Both the position numbers and the translations under genes were made by a program. Shown here piece after piece: positions 49,609 through 59,137 of a stretch of 64,000 bases of DNA (its first letter is position 1; each line of letters begins with the position of its first letter). Location: NCBI RefSeq assembly GCF_032922745.1, contig NZ_CP136693.1:2418001-2482000 (forward strand), written 5' to 3'. The notes below the pieces were generated by a model, which was not told the DNA's origin, did not search any database, and was given only the letters and a program-made list of their open reading frames with translations. The stretch is from Marinobacter salarius. Lineage in GTDB: Bacteria > Pseudomonadota > Gammaproteobacteria > Pseudomonadales > Oleiphilaceae.

Positions 49609-50688
49609 TAGCCAGGCGATGCCCACCGCAAAAATGCCAAGGCTGGCGGCCAGGCCGACGGTGTAGATGCGGGAGGTGGCGGAGCGCTGTTGGGCCACGA
49701 ACAGGTCAATGGTGCGCTGGGCGATATCTTCAGCGGTTTCCCGGGAGATTTCATGGGCCTGTTGGATAGCCTCAGACTGCAAGGTCTGCCAGAACTCGGT
49801 ATCGATGGTTTGTACGCTGGTAATGTGATCCTTGAGCTCCGCCATGTGGTCACTGGTGAAGCCGGTATTGCGAGAAAGGTCTTTACGCAGATCCGCCAGT
49901 TCCCGGCCCAGGTTCAGGTTGACTTCCGCGGCAACATCGTCGCGCAGGTTGCGAGTGCGCTCGTCGATCATCTCTGTCACCGCGTTCAGGCGTTCCTCAA
50001 TCGCGGCTTCCTGTTTTTTGCCGGACTCGTCCAACACGCGCTTTAGATGGTCGAATTGCTCGTCGAACAGAGAGCTGAGCAACTCGTGCAGGCGGTTGTT
50101 AATGTGGGTTTTTACCGCTGAGCGGGCAATCTGTTCGATCAGGTCGCTAGTCAGGGGCACAACCTGAGGGCCGCCGTTGTTACTTGCTTTTAGCCCATCG
50201 GCGGGTTCTGGTGATATTTCCAGGGAAGCATCGGAGGGAAGATCCAGGATGTCGTCGTCCAATTCATTTGAGTCAGCATCCAGTTCAGGCGGTTCGGGCA
50301 GGTTGCCTTCGGTCACATCACTGTTGAGCTGCTCGAGAACGAGGCTGAGCCCTTCGGTGTGTGGTGGTTTGGTCAGAACGTTGTAAACCCCGAAGTTGCG
50401 AGCTTCCTCCATGAAAGACGATGATTTCTTGGAGGTGCACATGATGATGGGGATGGCTGCGGTGTCCGGGTTGCCCTTAATGGCCTTGGCGGCCTCCACA
50501 CCGTTCATGCCCGGCATAAGGTGATCCATAAAAATCACGTCTGGACGCTGATGGGAGCTCAAAAAGTCCAATGCCTCCTCTGCCGAACCAGCCATGTTCA
50601 CTTCCATGTCCCGGCCTTCCAGCAGTTTGCTCAGGGCAAATCGAGCCACTTTAGAGTCGTCTACCAGGAGTGCATTCTTGATCGCCAT
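49591..50688 (-). CDS. Membrane-tethered response regulator (receiver domain plus C-terminal helix)
   Basis: The 365-residue protein has a complete CheY-like receiver: D10/D11, phosphoacceptor D55 in FMDHLMPGMNG, T85-S86 and K107 in LTKPPH. After an acidic linker (120-160) comes a helical region (about 175-335, partly coiled coil, SAVKTHINNRLHELLSSLFDEQFDHLKRVLDE), and one transmembrane helix at the very C-terminus (341-363, IYTVGLAASLGIFAVGIAWLSGLFG). There is no DNA-binding or enzymatic output domain. A membrane-anchored adaptor role is inferred. GAGG lies 7 bases ahead of the ATG. Confidence 0.75.
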   Translation of the reverse strand: MAIKNALLVDDSKVARFALSKLLEGRDMEVNMAGSAEEALDFLSSHQRPDVIFMDHLMPGMNGVEAAKAIKGNPDTAAIPIIMCTSKKSSSFMEEARNFGVYNVLTKPPHTEGLSLVLEQLNSDVTEGNLPEPPELDADSNELDDDILDLPSDASLEISPEPADGLKASNNGGPQVVPLTSDLIEQIARSAVKTHINNRLHELLSSLFDEQFDHLKRVLDESGKKQEAAIEERLNAVTEMIDERTRNLRDDVAAEVNLNLGRELADLRKDLSRNTGFTSDHMAELKDHITSVQTIDTEFWQTLQSEAIQQAHEISRETAEDIAQRTIDLFVAQQRSATSRIYTVGLAASLGIFAVGIAWLSGLFG

Positions 50689-50737
50689 GTCACAACCTCA
50701 ACCTTTACAGCGTGTGTGTTCATTATCGGGCGGGCGT

Positions 50738-51970
50738 TTACCAGCCTTCAAGTGTCGGGCATTGGGTGGCCCGGTAGCTTTTCTCCCGATAACAAACACC
50801 GGGCTCCTTGGTGCGGGCGGTAAAGACCTCCCCGGCCGCTGTTGTCAGGCGTACCTGTCCGTAAGGTTCGCCGTAACGGAAGGTCGCTTCAATCGAACTG
50901 CCATTGGGGTTCAGCAGTAGCCCCCTGCCGTGGAACGAGCCTTCAATATACTGACCTTCGTATTTTTTTCCATCGGCGAAGACTTCATTACCGTTTCCGT
51001 GGAACTCGCCGTTGGAGAATTCCCCTTCGTAGTGGCGCCCGTCAGGGTAGGTCAGAGTGCCTTCACCATGGAACTCGTCATCCTTGAAGCCGCCGACATA
51101 GAGCATGCCGTCCGATGTGGTCAGCGAGCCATGACCGTTAAGCTTGCCCCCTGACCATTGTCCGGTGAGAATGTCGCCATTGGCCATGGTGAGCGTGCCC
51201 TTGCCATCAAATGCGCCGTCCACGAAATGCCCTTCATACCGAAGTCCGTCGGCGGCTTCATAGGTGCCATCGCCGGTTTTAACACCGCCAACCCAGGTGC
51301 CGTTCCGGAACTTCACCCTCGTATAGGCTTCCAGCTTGCCCATCAGAGTTTTTTCATTGCCGGCGGCGATTGCCACGGACTGTTGCCAGGGCTTGTAGCC
51401 TTCCTTGCGGATGGTGACGTCGTATTTCCCCGGGGTCAGCTCCAGGTCCAGCCGTGTGGCGCCATGGTCCTTACCATTGATGGTGACGTTATCGCCGACG
51501 ACATTCGAGCGCAGTATCAGCCGCCCGGTGGTAGGAGGCTCCGGTGAATCGCTTAGAGTCTTGGTTTCCGGTATGGCAGACACGGGTTCCGCCATCGCCA
51601 GCATCGTGGGGTCTTCCGGCAGGTCGGGAACGGAAAAAGGTTCTGCGTTAATACGGCTGGAAGCGGAAGTGGTCCCGGAGTCTTCGCCTGATGGTTCTCC
51701 GGATGCCGCCAGGGCATCGCTCTCCAAAGGCAGTTCGGGGTCGTCTTCCGCTATGTCTTCCCTGGTATCCTGTTGGTACAGTTCGTCCGAACGCCGCGCT
51801 TTTACTGGGGTGTCCGTGGCCGCACGGGCAATGGCCTCTTCGGTGTCCGGGGCGGTGGCTACCAGTTTCATATCCCTGGACAAGTCATCGCGGACAGACG
51901 CAAAGCCTGCGGTCACCAGAAGCATCAGTGCCAGAGCGTTGACAAACAGGAGGGGCCTGAAATCGACCAT
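50738..51970 (-). CDS. PEGA and MORN-repeat membrane-anchored protein
   Basis: The 410-residue protein starts MVDFRPLLFV at 51970 (AGAGG, 6-base spacing); the frame continues upstream without support. An N-terminal hydrophobic helix (5-24) could be a signal or anchor. After an acidic, Ser/Glu-rich linker (60-145) there is a PEGA domain at 149-215 (TPGKYDVTIRKEGYKPW) and six MORN repeats at about 226-370 (pattern G-x-Y/F-x-G-x-W/F-x-x-G-x-x-x-G-x-G). The order signal-PEGA-MORN points to an extracytoplasmic beta-sheet surface. Function unknown. It follows the 2TM gene. Confidence 0.8.
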   Translation of the reverse strand: MVDFRPLLFVNALALMLLVTAGFASVRDDLSRDMKLVATAPDTEEAIARAATDTPVKARRSDELYQQDTREDIAEDDPELPLESDALAASGEPSGEDSGTTSASSRINAEPFSVPDLPEDPTMLAMAEPVSAIPETKTLSDSPEPPTTGRLILRSNVVGDNVTINGKDHGATRLDLELTPGKYDVTIRKEGYKPWQQSVAIAAGNEKTLMGKLEAYTRVKFRNGTWVGGVKTGDGTYEAADGLRYEGHFVDGAFDGKGTLTMANGDILTGQWSGGKLNGHGSLTTSDGMLYVGGFKDDEFHGEGTLTYPDGRHYEGEFSNGEFHGNGNEVFADGKKYEGQYIEGSFHGRGLLLNPNGSSIEATFRYGEPYGQVRLTTAAGEVFTARTKEPGVCYREKSYRATQCPTLEGW

Positions 51971-52129
51971 GGACAACCTCTCAATTCTGCATTCGTGTGA
52001 CTGCCAGTGTCCCGCCCGTTTCATTGTCGTTGTTCAACGGGGTTCAGGACTGACACCGCCTCATCTTACCCAGTCGGGGCAATGTCATGTAACACAAAGT
52101 CACGGAAGTTCACGAGAATGCAGGACAAA

Positions 52130-52651
52130 TCACACTTTGTCCGGAAGCTGGTCATGGTTGAGCTGTTCCCAGGAGCGCATGTAGACGTCTGCTTCGTATT
52201 CGTAAGGGGATTTGAACGGCGTCAACACGAAATCGAACACCAGAAAAAAGAATCCGATTGATGCCCAGGCGATGACCAGCGTGCTCAGGGTATTGGCCTG
52301 AATTTCCGGGTTGGCGTCAACGAACCCTTCAAGTAAGGGGATCAGGTCGGATGCCATGACCACCGGATTGAAGCTGGAAAGCACAAACGGCACCCAGAAC
52401 GCGATAAAAACCGGAAAGAAACCGAAGGACCAGAGCACCCGGCGAATCAGATACATGCCGATGGCGCGCCAGTAACGCTGCCTTATTTCCGGAACGCGGC
52501 GCATGCGTTCCAGGTAGCGTCGACGCTCGGCCCAATAGGCGGCCACTTCCGGAGCGTGGATGGCGCGGCGATTGCCGGCGGGCTGTGGGGCGGATCTGGC
52601 CGCCTTGGGCGCGGTGTCGGGTGTCTGGATGCCATGGGGGTCATTGGTCAT
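52130..52651 (-). CDS. Uncharacterised two-helix membrane protein
   Basis: The 173-residue protein has a basic N-terminus (residues 1-65, with ERRRYLERMRRVPEIRQRYWR), two transmembrane helices (about 72-95 and 118-140) separated by a short acidic loop, and a cytoplasmic end containing FKSPYEYEADVYMRSWEQL. I do not recognise the family; a '2TM' type label would be speculative. A weak promoter pattern lies downstream of its gene for the PEGA-MORN gene (TTACAT-N18-TAAGAT on the minus strand). Confidence 0.55.
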   Translation of the reverse strand: MTNDPHGIQTPDTAPKAARSAPQPAGNRRAIHAPEVAAYWAERRRYLERMRRVPEIRQRYWRAIGMYLIRRVLWSFGFFPVFIAFWVPFVLSSFNPVVMASDLIPLLEGFVDANPEIQANTLSTLVIAWASIGFFFLVFDFVLTPFKSPYEYEADVYMRSWEQLNHDQLPDKV

Positions 52652-52749
52652 GGAGTCGGGTGCTGCCTTGTGGCTTCGGGTTAGTGCATGATAATAGAAA
52701 GTACGTGTTACCCTACAATCCCCATTTAGTTAAAGACAGGACAGTTTGA

Positions 52750-55674
52750 ATGGCTGCAGTGATCGAAAACACCGTCCATCCGGCCTTTGAAAAGCTTCGC
52801 AGTCACCGGATCAGCACGCTGAACGTGACGGTCGAGGAATACCGTCACCGCAAAACGGGTGCCCGACACTTGCACTTGGCGGCGGATAACGATGAGAACG
52901 TGTTCTTTGTGGCCCTGCGAACCTTCCCCATGGACTCCACCGGTGTTGCTCATATCCTGGAGCATACGGCGCTGTGTGGCAGCGAGCGTTTTCCGGTGCG
53001 CGATCCGTTTTTCATGATGATTCGTCGGTCCCTGAATACCTTTATGAATGCCTTTACCAGCAGTGACTGGACGGCATACCCCTTCGCCAGTATGAACCGC
53101 AAGGATTTCGACAATCTGTTGACGGTTTATCTGGACTCGGTGTTCTTCTCATCCCTGGATCCGCTGGATTTCGCGCAGGAAGGTCACCGCCTCGAGTTCG
53201 ATACGCCAGACGATCCGTCCACCGACCTGGTCTACCGTGGTGTGGTCTACAACGAAATGAAGGGCGCCATGAGCGCGCCTACTTCACAGTTGTGGCAGAA
53301 CCTTTCCAGCCACCTGTTCCCGACCACCACCTATCACTACAACAGCGGCGGTGAGCCGGACCATATTGTGGACCTGAGCTACGACGATTTGCTGCGCTTC
53401 TACCGCCATCACTACCATCCCAGCAATGCGATCTTTGCAACCTACGGGGATATTCCGGCCCACGAACATCATGAACGCTTTGAAGAACTGGCCCTCAAGC
53501 GATTTGATCAGCTGGACGTAGAGTTGCCGGTGCGGGATGAGAAGCGGATGTTCTCGCCGGTCCGGGTGGATCAGAGTTACGCCGTCAGTGAAGGTGAGGA
53601 TACCGGCCAGAAGACTCACATCGTGATGGGCTGGCTGTTGGGCCACAGTTTTGACCTGCAGGAGAATCTTGAAGGCCAGTTGTTGGCCAGCGTGTTACTG
53701 GAAAACAGTGCGTCGCCCCTGATGCGGGCGCTGGAGACGACCGACATCGGGCAATCGCCATCCCCCATGTGCGGCCTCGAGGACTCCAACCGTGAAATGA
53801 CCTTTGTGTGTGGCATTGAGGGCAGTGACCCGGACAAGCAGGACGACCTTGAAGCGTTGATCGAACAGACGTTGGCCAAGGTAGTGGAAGAGGGCGTCAG
53901 CGAGGATCGCCTGGAAGCCATTCTCCACCAGTTGGAGTTGCACCAGCGCGAGATTGCCGGTGATAGCTTCCCGTACGGTCTGCAGCTGATCATGACCGCG
54001 ATTTCGCCAATGGTTCATGGCGGTGATCCAGTTGAGCTCCTTGATCTGGAGCCGGTGCTGGCGGATATGCGGGAAAAAATCCGGGATCCTCAATATGTGC
54101 CCGGTCTGATCCGCCGCAAGCTACTGGAAAATCCGCACCGCGTGACCCTGACACTGCGCCCGGATGACAAGCTGGAGAGTCGTCGTCAGGCGGCAATTCG
54201 CGATGCCCTTGCCCGCCGCAAGGCCTCGTTGACGGACGAAGAAGTACGCCAGATTGTCGAGCGCGCCCAGGCCCTGGAAGAGCGGCAGACTCGGAAAGAC
54301 GACGATTCCATCTTGCCGAAGGTTGACCTGACCGACGTTCCCCTGCAGTTGCCGGAACCGGAGTCGCGGTTCGCCGGCGACATGCCTGCGACCATTTATG
54401 CCCGCGGTACCAATGGCCTGGTGTACGAGCAGGTGATCCTTCCGGTACCGAACCTGACTGAGGAAGAACTGTTGTTGCTGCCGTACTACACCACGCTGAT
54501 TCCGGAAGTGGGGTGCGGTGACTTGGATTACCTGCAGATGCAGGACCGTATCTCGGCGGAATCCGGTGGCGTCAGTGCGTCTTTCTCCGCCAAGGGAAAA
54601 ATCAACGATGTTCAGGATCTTGCGGGTTACATCATTTTCAATGGCAAGGCGCTGGCTCGAAACCGCGAGGCGTTGACTCGCCTGCTGAACGATGTCTTTA
54701 ATGGCGCCCGATTTGATGAGAAGGAACGGGTGCGCGAGCTAATTGCCCAGATTCGCTCCCGCCGCGAGCAGGCGGTTACAGGCAGTGGCCATGCACTGGC
54801 CATGGGGGCGGCATCGCAGGGAATCAGTCCGGGTGCGTGGCTGTCGTTCCGTCTTGGTGGTCTGGAGGCTATCCGTGGCGTTAAAGCGCTCGATAAGTCC
54901 CTCAGCGATCCTGCTGAGCTAGACAGGTTGTGTGAACGGCTTGCAGCACTGCACGAACGTATTCGGAACCAGTCCCGTCAATTCCTGCTGATCGGTGAGG
55001 AAGAGCAACTGGACCCAATGCTAACGGAACTGAAGACCGTTTGGGGAGACTCCGGTGCGGGAGAGAGGGCCGCCTGGAAGATTGAGCCCGTGAGTTACCA
55101 AACGCGCCAGGCGTGGCTAACGTCAACCCAGGTGAACTTCTGTGCCAAAGCCTACAGCACGGTTGCTATCGACCACCCTGACGCAGCGGCACTGACCGTG
55201 TTGGGCGGTTTCCTGCGCAACGGCTACCTGCACCGGGCCATTCGTGAAAAGGGCGGTGCCTACGGTGGTGGTGCTGGTCAGGACAGCGTGAATGGCACGT
55301 TCCGTTTCTTTTCCTACCGCGATCCCCGGTTAGGCGACACGCTGGAGGATTTCGACAACGCCCTGGACTGGCTTCAGACGGAGCAGCACGACCCGCAAGA
55401 ACTGGAAGAGTCCATTCTCGGCGTGATCGGGCAACTGGATCGCCCACGGTCGCCGGCCGGTGCAGCCCGCCATGCCTTCCACAACCGCCTGTTCGGCCGC
55501 ACGCCGGAGCAACGTGCGCGTTTCCGGGAGCGCGTGCTGGCGGTGACTCTGGATGATATGAAGCGGGTCGCCCGTGAGTGGCTGAAGCCGGACAGCGCCA
55601 GTGTGGCGGTTGTCACCAGCTTCGAAAATCGTGATACCGCTGAAAAACTGGGGCTGGAAATCCAGGAGCTATAA
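52750..55674 (+). CDS. Insulinase-type M16C zinc metallopeptidase (presequence protease-like)
   Basis: The 974-residue protein has the inverted zinc motif HILEH near residue 67 (H-x-x-E-H) and the downstream acidic ligand in YNEMKGAM near 145. It comprises four homologous M16 halves with a long hinge (about 480-530). It resembles eukaryotic PreP, and M16C bacterial members such as those of pseudomonads. It should degrade unfolded or medium-length peptides inside the cell, as no signal peptide is present. AGGA precedes the ATG, and a terminator follows. Confidence 0.92.
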   Translation: MAAVIENTVHPAFEKLRSHRISTLNVTVEEYRHRKTGARHLHLAADNDENVFFVALRTFPMDSTGVAHILEHTALCGSERFPVRDPFFMMIRRSLNTFMNAFTSSDWTAYPFASMNRKDFDNLLTVYLDSVFFSSLDPLDFAQEGHRLEFDTPDDPSTDLVYRGVVYNEMKGAMSAPTSQLWQNLSSHLFPTTTYHYNSGGEPDHIVDLSYDDLLRFYRHHYHPSNAIFATYGDIPAHEHHERFEELALKRFDQLDVELPVRDEKRMFSPVRVDQSYAVSEGEDTGQKTHIVMGWLLGHSFDLQENLEGQLLASVLLENSASPLMRALETTDIGQSPSPMCGLEDSNREMTFVCGIEGSDPDKQDDLEALIEQTLAKVVEEGVSEDRLEAILHQLELHQREIAGDSFPYGLQLIMTAISPMVHGGDPVELLDLEPVLADMREKIRDPQYVPGLIRRKLLENPHRVTLTLRPDDKLESRRQAAIRDALARRKASLTDEEVRQIVERAQALEERQTRKDDDSILPKVDLTDVPLQLPEPESRFAGDMPATIYARGTNGLVYEQVILPVPNLTEEELLLLPYYTTLIPEVGCGDLDYLQMQDRISAESGGVSASFSAKGKINDVQDLAGYIIFNGKALARNREALTRLLNDVFNGARFDEKERVRELIAQIRSRREQAVTGSGHALAMGAASQGISPGAWLSFRLGGLEAIRGVKALDKSLSDPAELDRLCERLAALHERIRNQSRQFLLIGEEEQLDPMLTELKTVWGDSGAGERAAWKIEPVSYQTRQAWLTSTQVNFCAKAYSTVAIDHPDAAALTVLGGFLRNGYLHRAIREKGGAYGGGAGQDSVNGTFRFFSYRDPRLGDTLEDFDNALDWLQTEQHDPQELEESILGVIGQLDRPRSPAGAARHAFHNRLFGRTPEQRARFRERVLAVTLDDMKRVAREWLKPDSASVAVVTSFENRDTAEKLGLEIQEL

Positions 55675-55699
55675 AGCGACTGAAAGCACCTGAAAACGG

Positions 55700-55739
55700 A
55701 AGGCCGACGCTCTTTATGGGAGAGGGCGCCGGCCTTTTT
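55700..55739 (+). terminator. Terminator of the M16 peptidase gene
   Basis: A GC-rich imperfect stem (AAGGCCG...CGGCCTT with GACGCTCT/AGAGGGCG inside) is followed by five T residues. On the other strand it faces the convergent ppsR end. Confidence 0.8.
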
Positions 55740-55749
55740 GTTATCTGCT

Positions 55750-56565
55750 CTATCGGTTCCGTTTAAGCCCGGTGCTGACCATGATGCGCGTAGAGATTTC
55801 CTCCACGGAGTACGCTGTCGTGTTGAGGTAAGGAATTCGTTCCCGGCGGTACATCAGCTCAATTTCCTCAATTTCATGCATGCACTGCTTCATAGATGAA
55901 TAGCGGGAGTTCGGTCTGCGTTCGTTACGGATGGTGGCCAGCCGCTCCGGTTCGATGGTCAGCCCAAAAATTTTTTCCTTGTGGGGGCGCAGCGCGGCCG
56001 GCATCTGCTGGTCGTCCAGATCTTCTTCGGTGATGGGATAGTTGGCCGCCTTTACACCGTATTGCAGGGCCAGATACAGGCAGGTGGGTGTCTTGCCGCT
56101 ACGAGAGGCACCGACGAGAATCAGGTCTGCCTCGTCGTAATGACGCGTACGGGCGCCGTCATCGTTATCCAGCGCGAAATTGACGGCATGGATGCGCCGT
56201 TCGTAGCTGCCTTCATTGTTGATGGCGTGCGACTTGCCTACGGTATAGGATGATGACGACCGCAACTCCTGTTCCAATGGATTCAGGAAAGTACCGAAGA
56301 TATCCACCATGAAACCATTTGCGCCGGCGATGACATCACGAATATCACTATTGACGATGGTGTCGAAAACCAACGGCCGCATGCCATCGGTGTCCTCCGC
56401 TTTATTGATACGCTTGACCATCTCCCGGGCTTTGTCAGCGTCATCAATATATGGCACCGTAATGCGTTCAAACTCGATTTTTTCGAATTGTGCCAGAAGG
56501 CTGTGCCCCAAGGCTTCGGCGGTCAGGCCGGTGCCATCGGATATAAAGAAAGCGGTTCGTTTCAT
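55750..56565 (-). CDS. ppsR: PEP synthetase regulatory kinase/pyrophosphorylase
   Basis: The protein has 271 residues (DUF299). The N-terminus FFISDGTGLTAEALGHSLLAQF is typical and the P-loop GASRSGKTPTC lies near residue 152. It phosphorylates (ADP-dependent) and dephosphorylates (Pi-dependent) a threonine of PpsA beside the catalytic histidine, switching it off and on. It is divergent from its target ppsA with about 170 bases between the starts, a common arrangement. Confidence 0.95.
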   Translation of the reverse strand: MKRTAFFISDGTGLTAEALGHSLLAQFEKIEFERITVPYIDDADKAREMVKRINKAEDTDGMRPLVFDTIVNSDIRDVIAGANGFMVDIFGTFLNPLEQELRSSSSYTVGKSHAINNEGSYERRIHAVNFALDNDDGARTRHYDEADLILVGASRSGKTPTCLYLALQYGVKAANYPITEEDLDDQQMPAALRPHKEKIFGLTIEPERLATIRNERRPNSRYSSMKQCMHEIEEIELMYRRERIPYLNTTAYSVEEISTRIMVSTGLKRNR

Positions 56566-56739
56566 GGTGTGCGGTCCGGCTCCGTATTTGGCGGCTACCC
56601 TAGGTAAATTCCACAGGTTACAGTATCATACACGCCAAGTTCGAGAGCCCGCAGTGGAGAATGCAGTAATTACAGGGTTGAAATCAGCTCCACCTGTCCG
56701 GTTTGGCTCTTTGCTACAATGAATCAAGGGAGACACGCT

Positions 56740-59112
56740 TTGGAAGATTACATTATCTGGTTTGATCACCTGGGAATGTCAGACGTTGACCGGGTCGGGG
56801 GAAAGAATGCCTCCCTCGGTGAAATGATCAGTAATCTTGCCAACGCAGGTGTTACCGTTCCGGGTGGCTTCGCTACAACCGCCCATGCCTACCGTGAATT
56901 CCTGGCGAAAGACGGTCTTCGTGAGAAGATCGACAACGCTCTGGACGCCCTGGACATCAATGACGTGAACGAGTTGGCGCGAGTCGGCTCCGAAATTCGC
57001 CAGTGGATTCTTGATACCCCATTTCCGGACGCGCTGGAGCAGCCGCTTGCAGACGCCTACGCAAAGCTACGCGACGGCAACGACAACCTCGCAGTGGCGG
57101 TACGCTCGTCAGCCACTGCGGAAGATCTTCCGGATGCGTCATTCGCTGGTCAGCAGGAGACGTTCCTTAACGTTGTGGGTCTGGAGCAGGTACGGACGTC
57201 AGTAAAGGAGGTCTTCGCCTCTCTGTTCAATGACCGCGCCATTTCCTATCGCGTCCATCACGGTTTTGACCACAAACAGGTAGCCTTGTCTGCTGGCATC
57301 CAGAAGATGGTGCGCAGTGAGACCGCTGCCAGTGGCGTTATGTTCACCCTGGATACGGAATCCGGTTTCCGGGATGTCGTGTTTATCACCGGCTCCTACG
57401 GCCTGGGCGAAACGGTGGTGCAGGGTGCTGTGAACCCCGATGAATTTTACGTTCACAAGCCCACCCTCACAGCGGGTAAGCCTGCCGTTCTGCGCCGCAA
57501 CCTGGGTAGCAAGGCCATCAAGATGGTTTACCACACTGACCCCGCCGCAGAGCAGTTTGTGGAAACGGTCAAGGTCGAACAGGACGAACGTAATCGCTTC
57601 TGCATCACTGACGCGGAAGTGGAAGAATTGGCCAAGCAGGCCATGATCATCGAAAAGCATTACCAGCGCCCGATGGACATCGAGTGGGCGAAAGATGGTG
57701 ACGACGGCCGTATCTACATTGTGCAGGCCCGTCCGGAAACCGTTAAGAGCCGCGCTTCGGCCAACGTGATGGAGCGCTACCTGCTCAATGAGACCGGTAC
57801 TATCCTGGTGGAAGGTCGCAGTATCGGCCACAAGATTGGCAGTGGCCCGGTCAAGATCATCACCAGTATCAAGGAAATGGACCGCGTTCAGGCGGGCGAT
57901 GTTCTTGTTACGGACATGACCGACCCGGACTGGGAACCGGTGATGAAGCGGGCGTCCGCCATTGTCACTGATCGAGGTGGGCGTACCTGCCATGCTGCCA
58001 TTATCGCGCGGGAGCTTGGTATTCCGGCCGTGGTTGGTTGCGGCGATGCCACGGAAATTCTGAAAGACGGCCAGGAAGTGACGGTGTCCTGCGCCGAAGG
58101 CGACACCGGGATGATCTACGAGGGCAGCCTGGATTTCGAGCTGAAGGAGAACACAGTCGACTCCATGCCTGCTATTCCGTTCAAAATCATGATGAACGTG
58201 GGTAATCCGGACCGGGCCTTCGACTTCCAGGCACTGCCCAATGAAGGTGTCGGCCTGGCGAGACTCGAGTTCATCATCAACCGCATGATTGGCGTTCACC
58301 CGAAGGCGTTGCTGAATTTTGATGGCCTGCCGCGGGATATTCGCCAGACGGTGGAGAAACGGATCTCCGGGTACAGCTCGCCGGTGGACTTCTACGTCGA
58401 CAAGCTGGTCGAAGGAATATCCACCCTTGCCGCTGCCTTTGCGCCCAAAAAGGTGATTGTGCGGTTGTCCGACTTCAAATCCAATGAATACGCCAACCTG
58501 ATCGGCGGTACCCTTTACGAGCCCGACGAAGAAAACCCGATGCTGGGCTTCCGTGGCGCTTCCCGGTATATCTCTGAAACCTTCCGCGACTGTTTTGAGC
58601 TTGAATGCCGGGCGCTGAAGAAAGTCCGAAATGAAATGGGGCTGACCAACGTTGAGATCATGGTGCCGTTTGTCCGCACTGTGGGGGAAGCTGAGCAGGT
58701 AGTGAATCTGTTGGCGGAGAATGGTCTCAAGCGTGGTGATAACGGATTGCGTGTGATCATGATGTGCGAGCTCCCCGCCAACGCCCTGTTGGCCGAACAG
58801 TTCCTGGAGCACTTTGATGGCTTCTCGATTGGCTCTAATGACCTGACTCAGCTAACCCTGGGCCTGGATAGAGACTCCGGCATCATCGCCCACCTGTTCG
58901 ACGAGCGGAATGACGCCGTCAAGGCGTTATTGGCCAGTGCCATCCAGGCCTGCAAGAAGGCCAATAAATACATTGGTATCTGCGGCCAGGGGCCGTCAGA
59001 TCATCCGGATCTGGCCAAATGGCTGATGGATCAGGGCATTGATTCGGTGTCGCTGAACCCCGACTCGGTACTGGATACCTGGTTCTTCCTTGCTGACGAG
59101 AAAATCGACTGA
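56740..59112 (+). CDS. ppsA: Phosphoenolpyruvate synthase
   Basis: The protein has about 790 residues. The TTG at 56740 is favoured over the ATG at 56719: GGGAG is 7 bases upstream of the TTG, the product then begins EDYIIWFDHLGMSDVDRVGGKNASL like other PpsA proteins, and a TACAAT -10 overlaps the upstream ATG. ATP-grasp region 15-330, the swivelling domain with catalytic histidine in GGRTCHAAIIAREL near 420 (the Thr next to it is the PpsR target), and the PEP-binding barrel with GANDLTQ-like SIGSNDLTQLTLG near 705. It makes PEP from pyruvate and ATP for gluconeogenesis. Confidence 0.95.
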   Translation: MEDYIIWFDHLGMSDVDRVGGKNASLGEMISNLANAGVTVPGGFATTAHAYREFLAKDGLREKIDNALDALDINDVNELARVGSEIRQWILDTPFPDALEQPLADAYAKLRDGNDNLAVAVRSSATAEDLPDASFAGQQETFLNVVGLEQVRTSVKEVFASLFNDRAISYRVHHGFDHKQVALSAGIQKMVRSETAASGVMFTLDTESGFRDVVFITGSYGLGETVVQGAVNPDEFYVHKPTLTAGKPAVLRRNLGSKAIKMVYHTDPAAEQFVETVKVEQDERNRFCITDAEVEELAKQAMIIEKHYQRPMDIEWAKDGDDGRIYIVQARPETVKSRASANVMERYLLNETGTILVEGRSIGHKIGSGPVKIITSIKEMDRVQAGDVLVTDMTDPDWEPVMKRASAIVTDRGGRTCHAAIIARELGIPAVVGCGDATEILKDGQEVTVSCAEGDTGMIYEGSLDFELKENTVDSMPAIPFKIMMNVGNPDRAFDFQALPNEGVGLARLEFIINRMIGVHPKALLNFDGLPRDIRQTVEKRISGYSSPVDFYVDKLVEGISTLAAAFAPKKVIVRLSDFKSNEYANLIGGTLYEPDEENPMLGFRGASRYISETFRDCFELECRALKKVRNEMGLTNVEIMVPFVRTVGEAEQVVNLLAENGLKRGDNGLRVIMMCELPANALLAEQFLEHFDGFSIGSNDLTQLTLGLDRDSGIIAHLFDERNDAVKALLASAIQACKKANKYIGICGQGPSDHPDLAKWLMDQGIDSVSLNPDSVLDTWFFLADEKID

Positions 59113-59137
59113 CCATTTCGACAAAAGGAGCGTACGC

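Noticed and set aside
57199..58812. 537-codon frame antisense to ppsA
   Set aside because: Long shadow frames are common opposite GC-rich genes with strong codon bias. The product has no recognisable domain.
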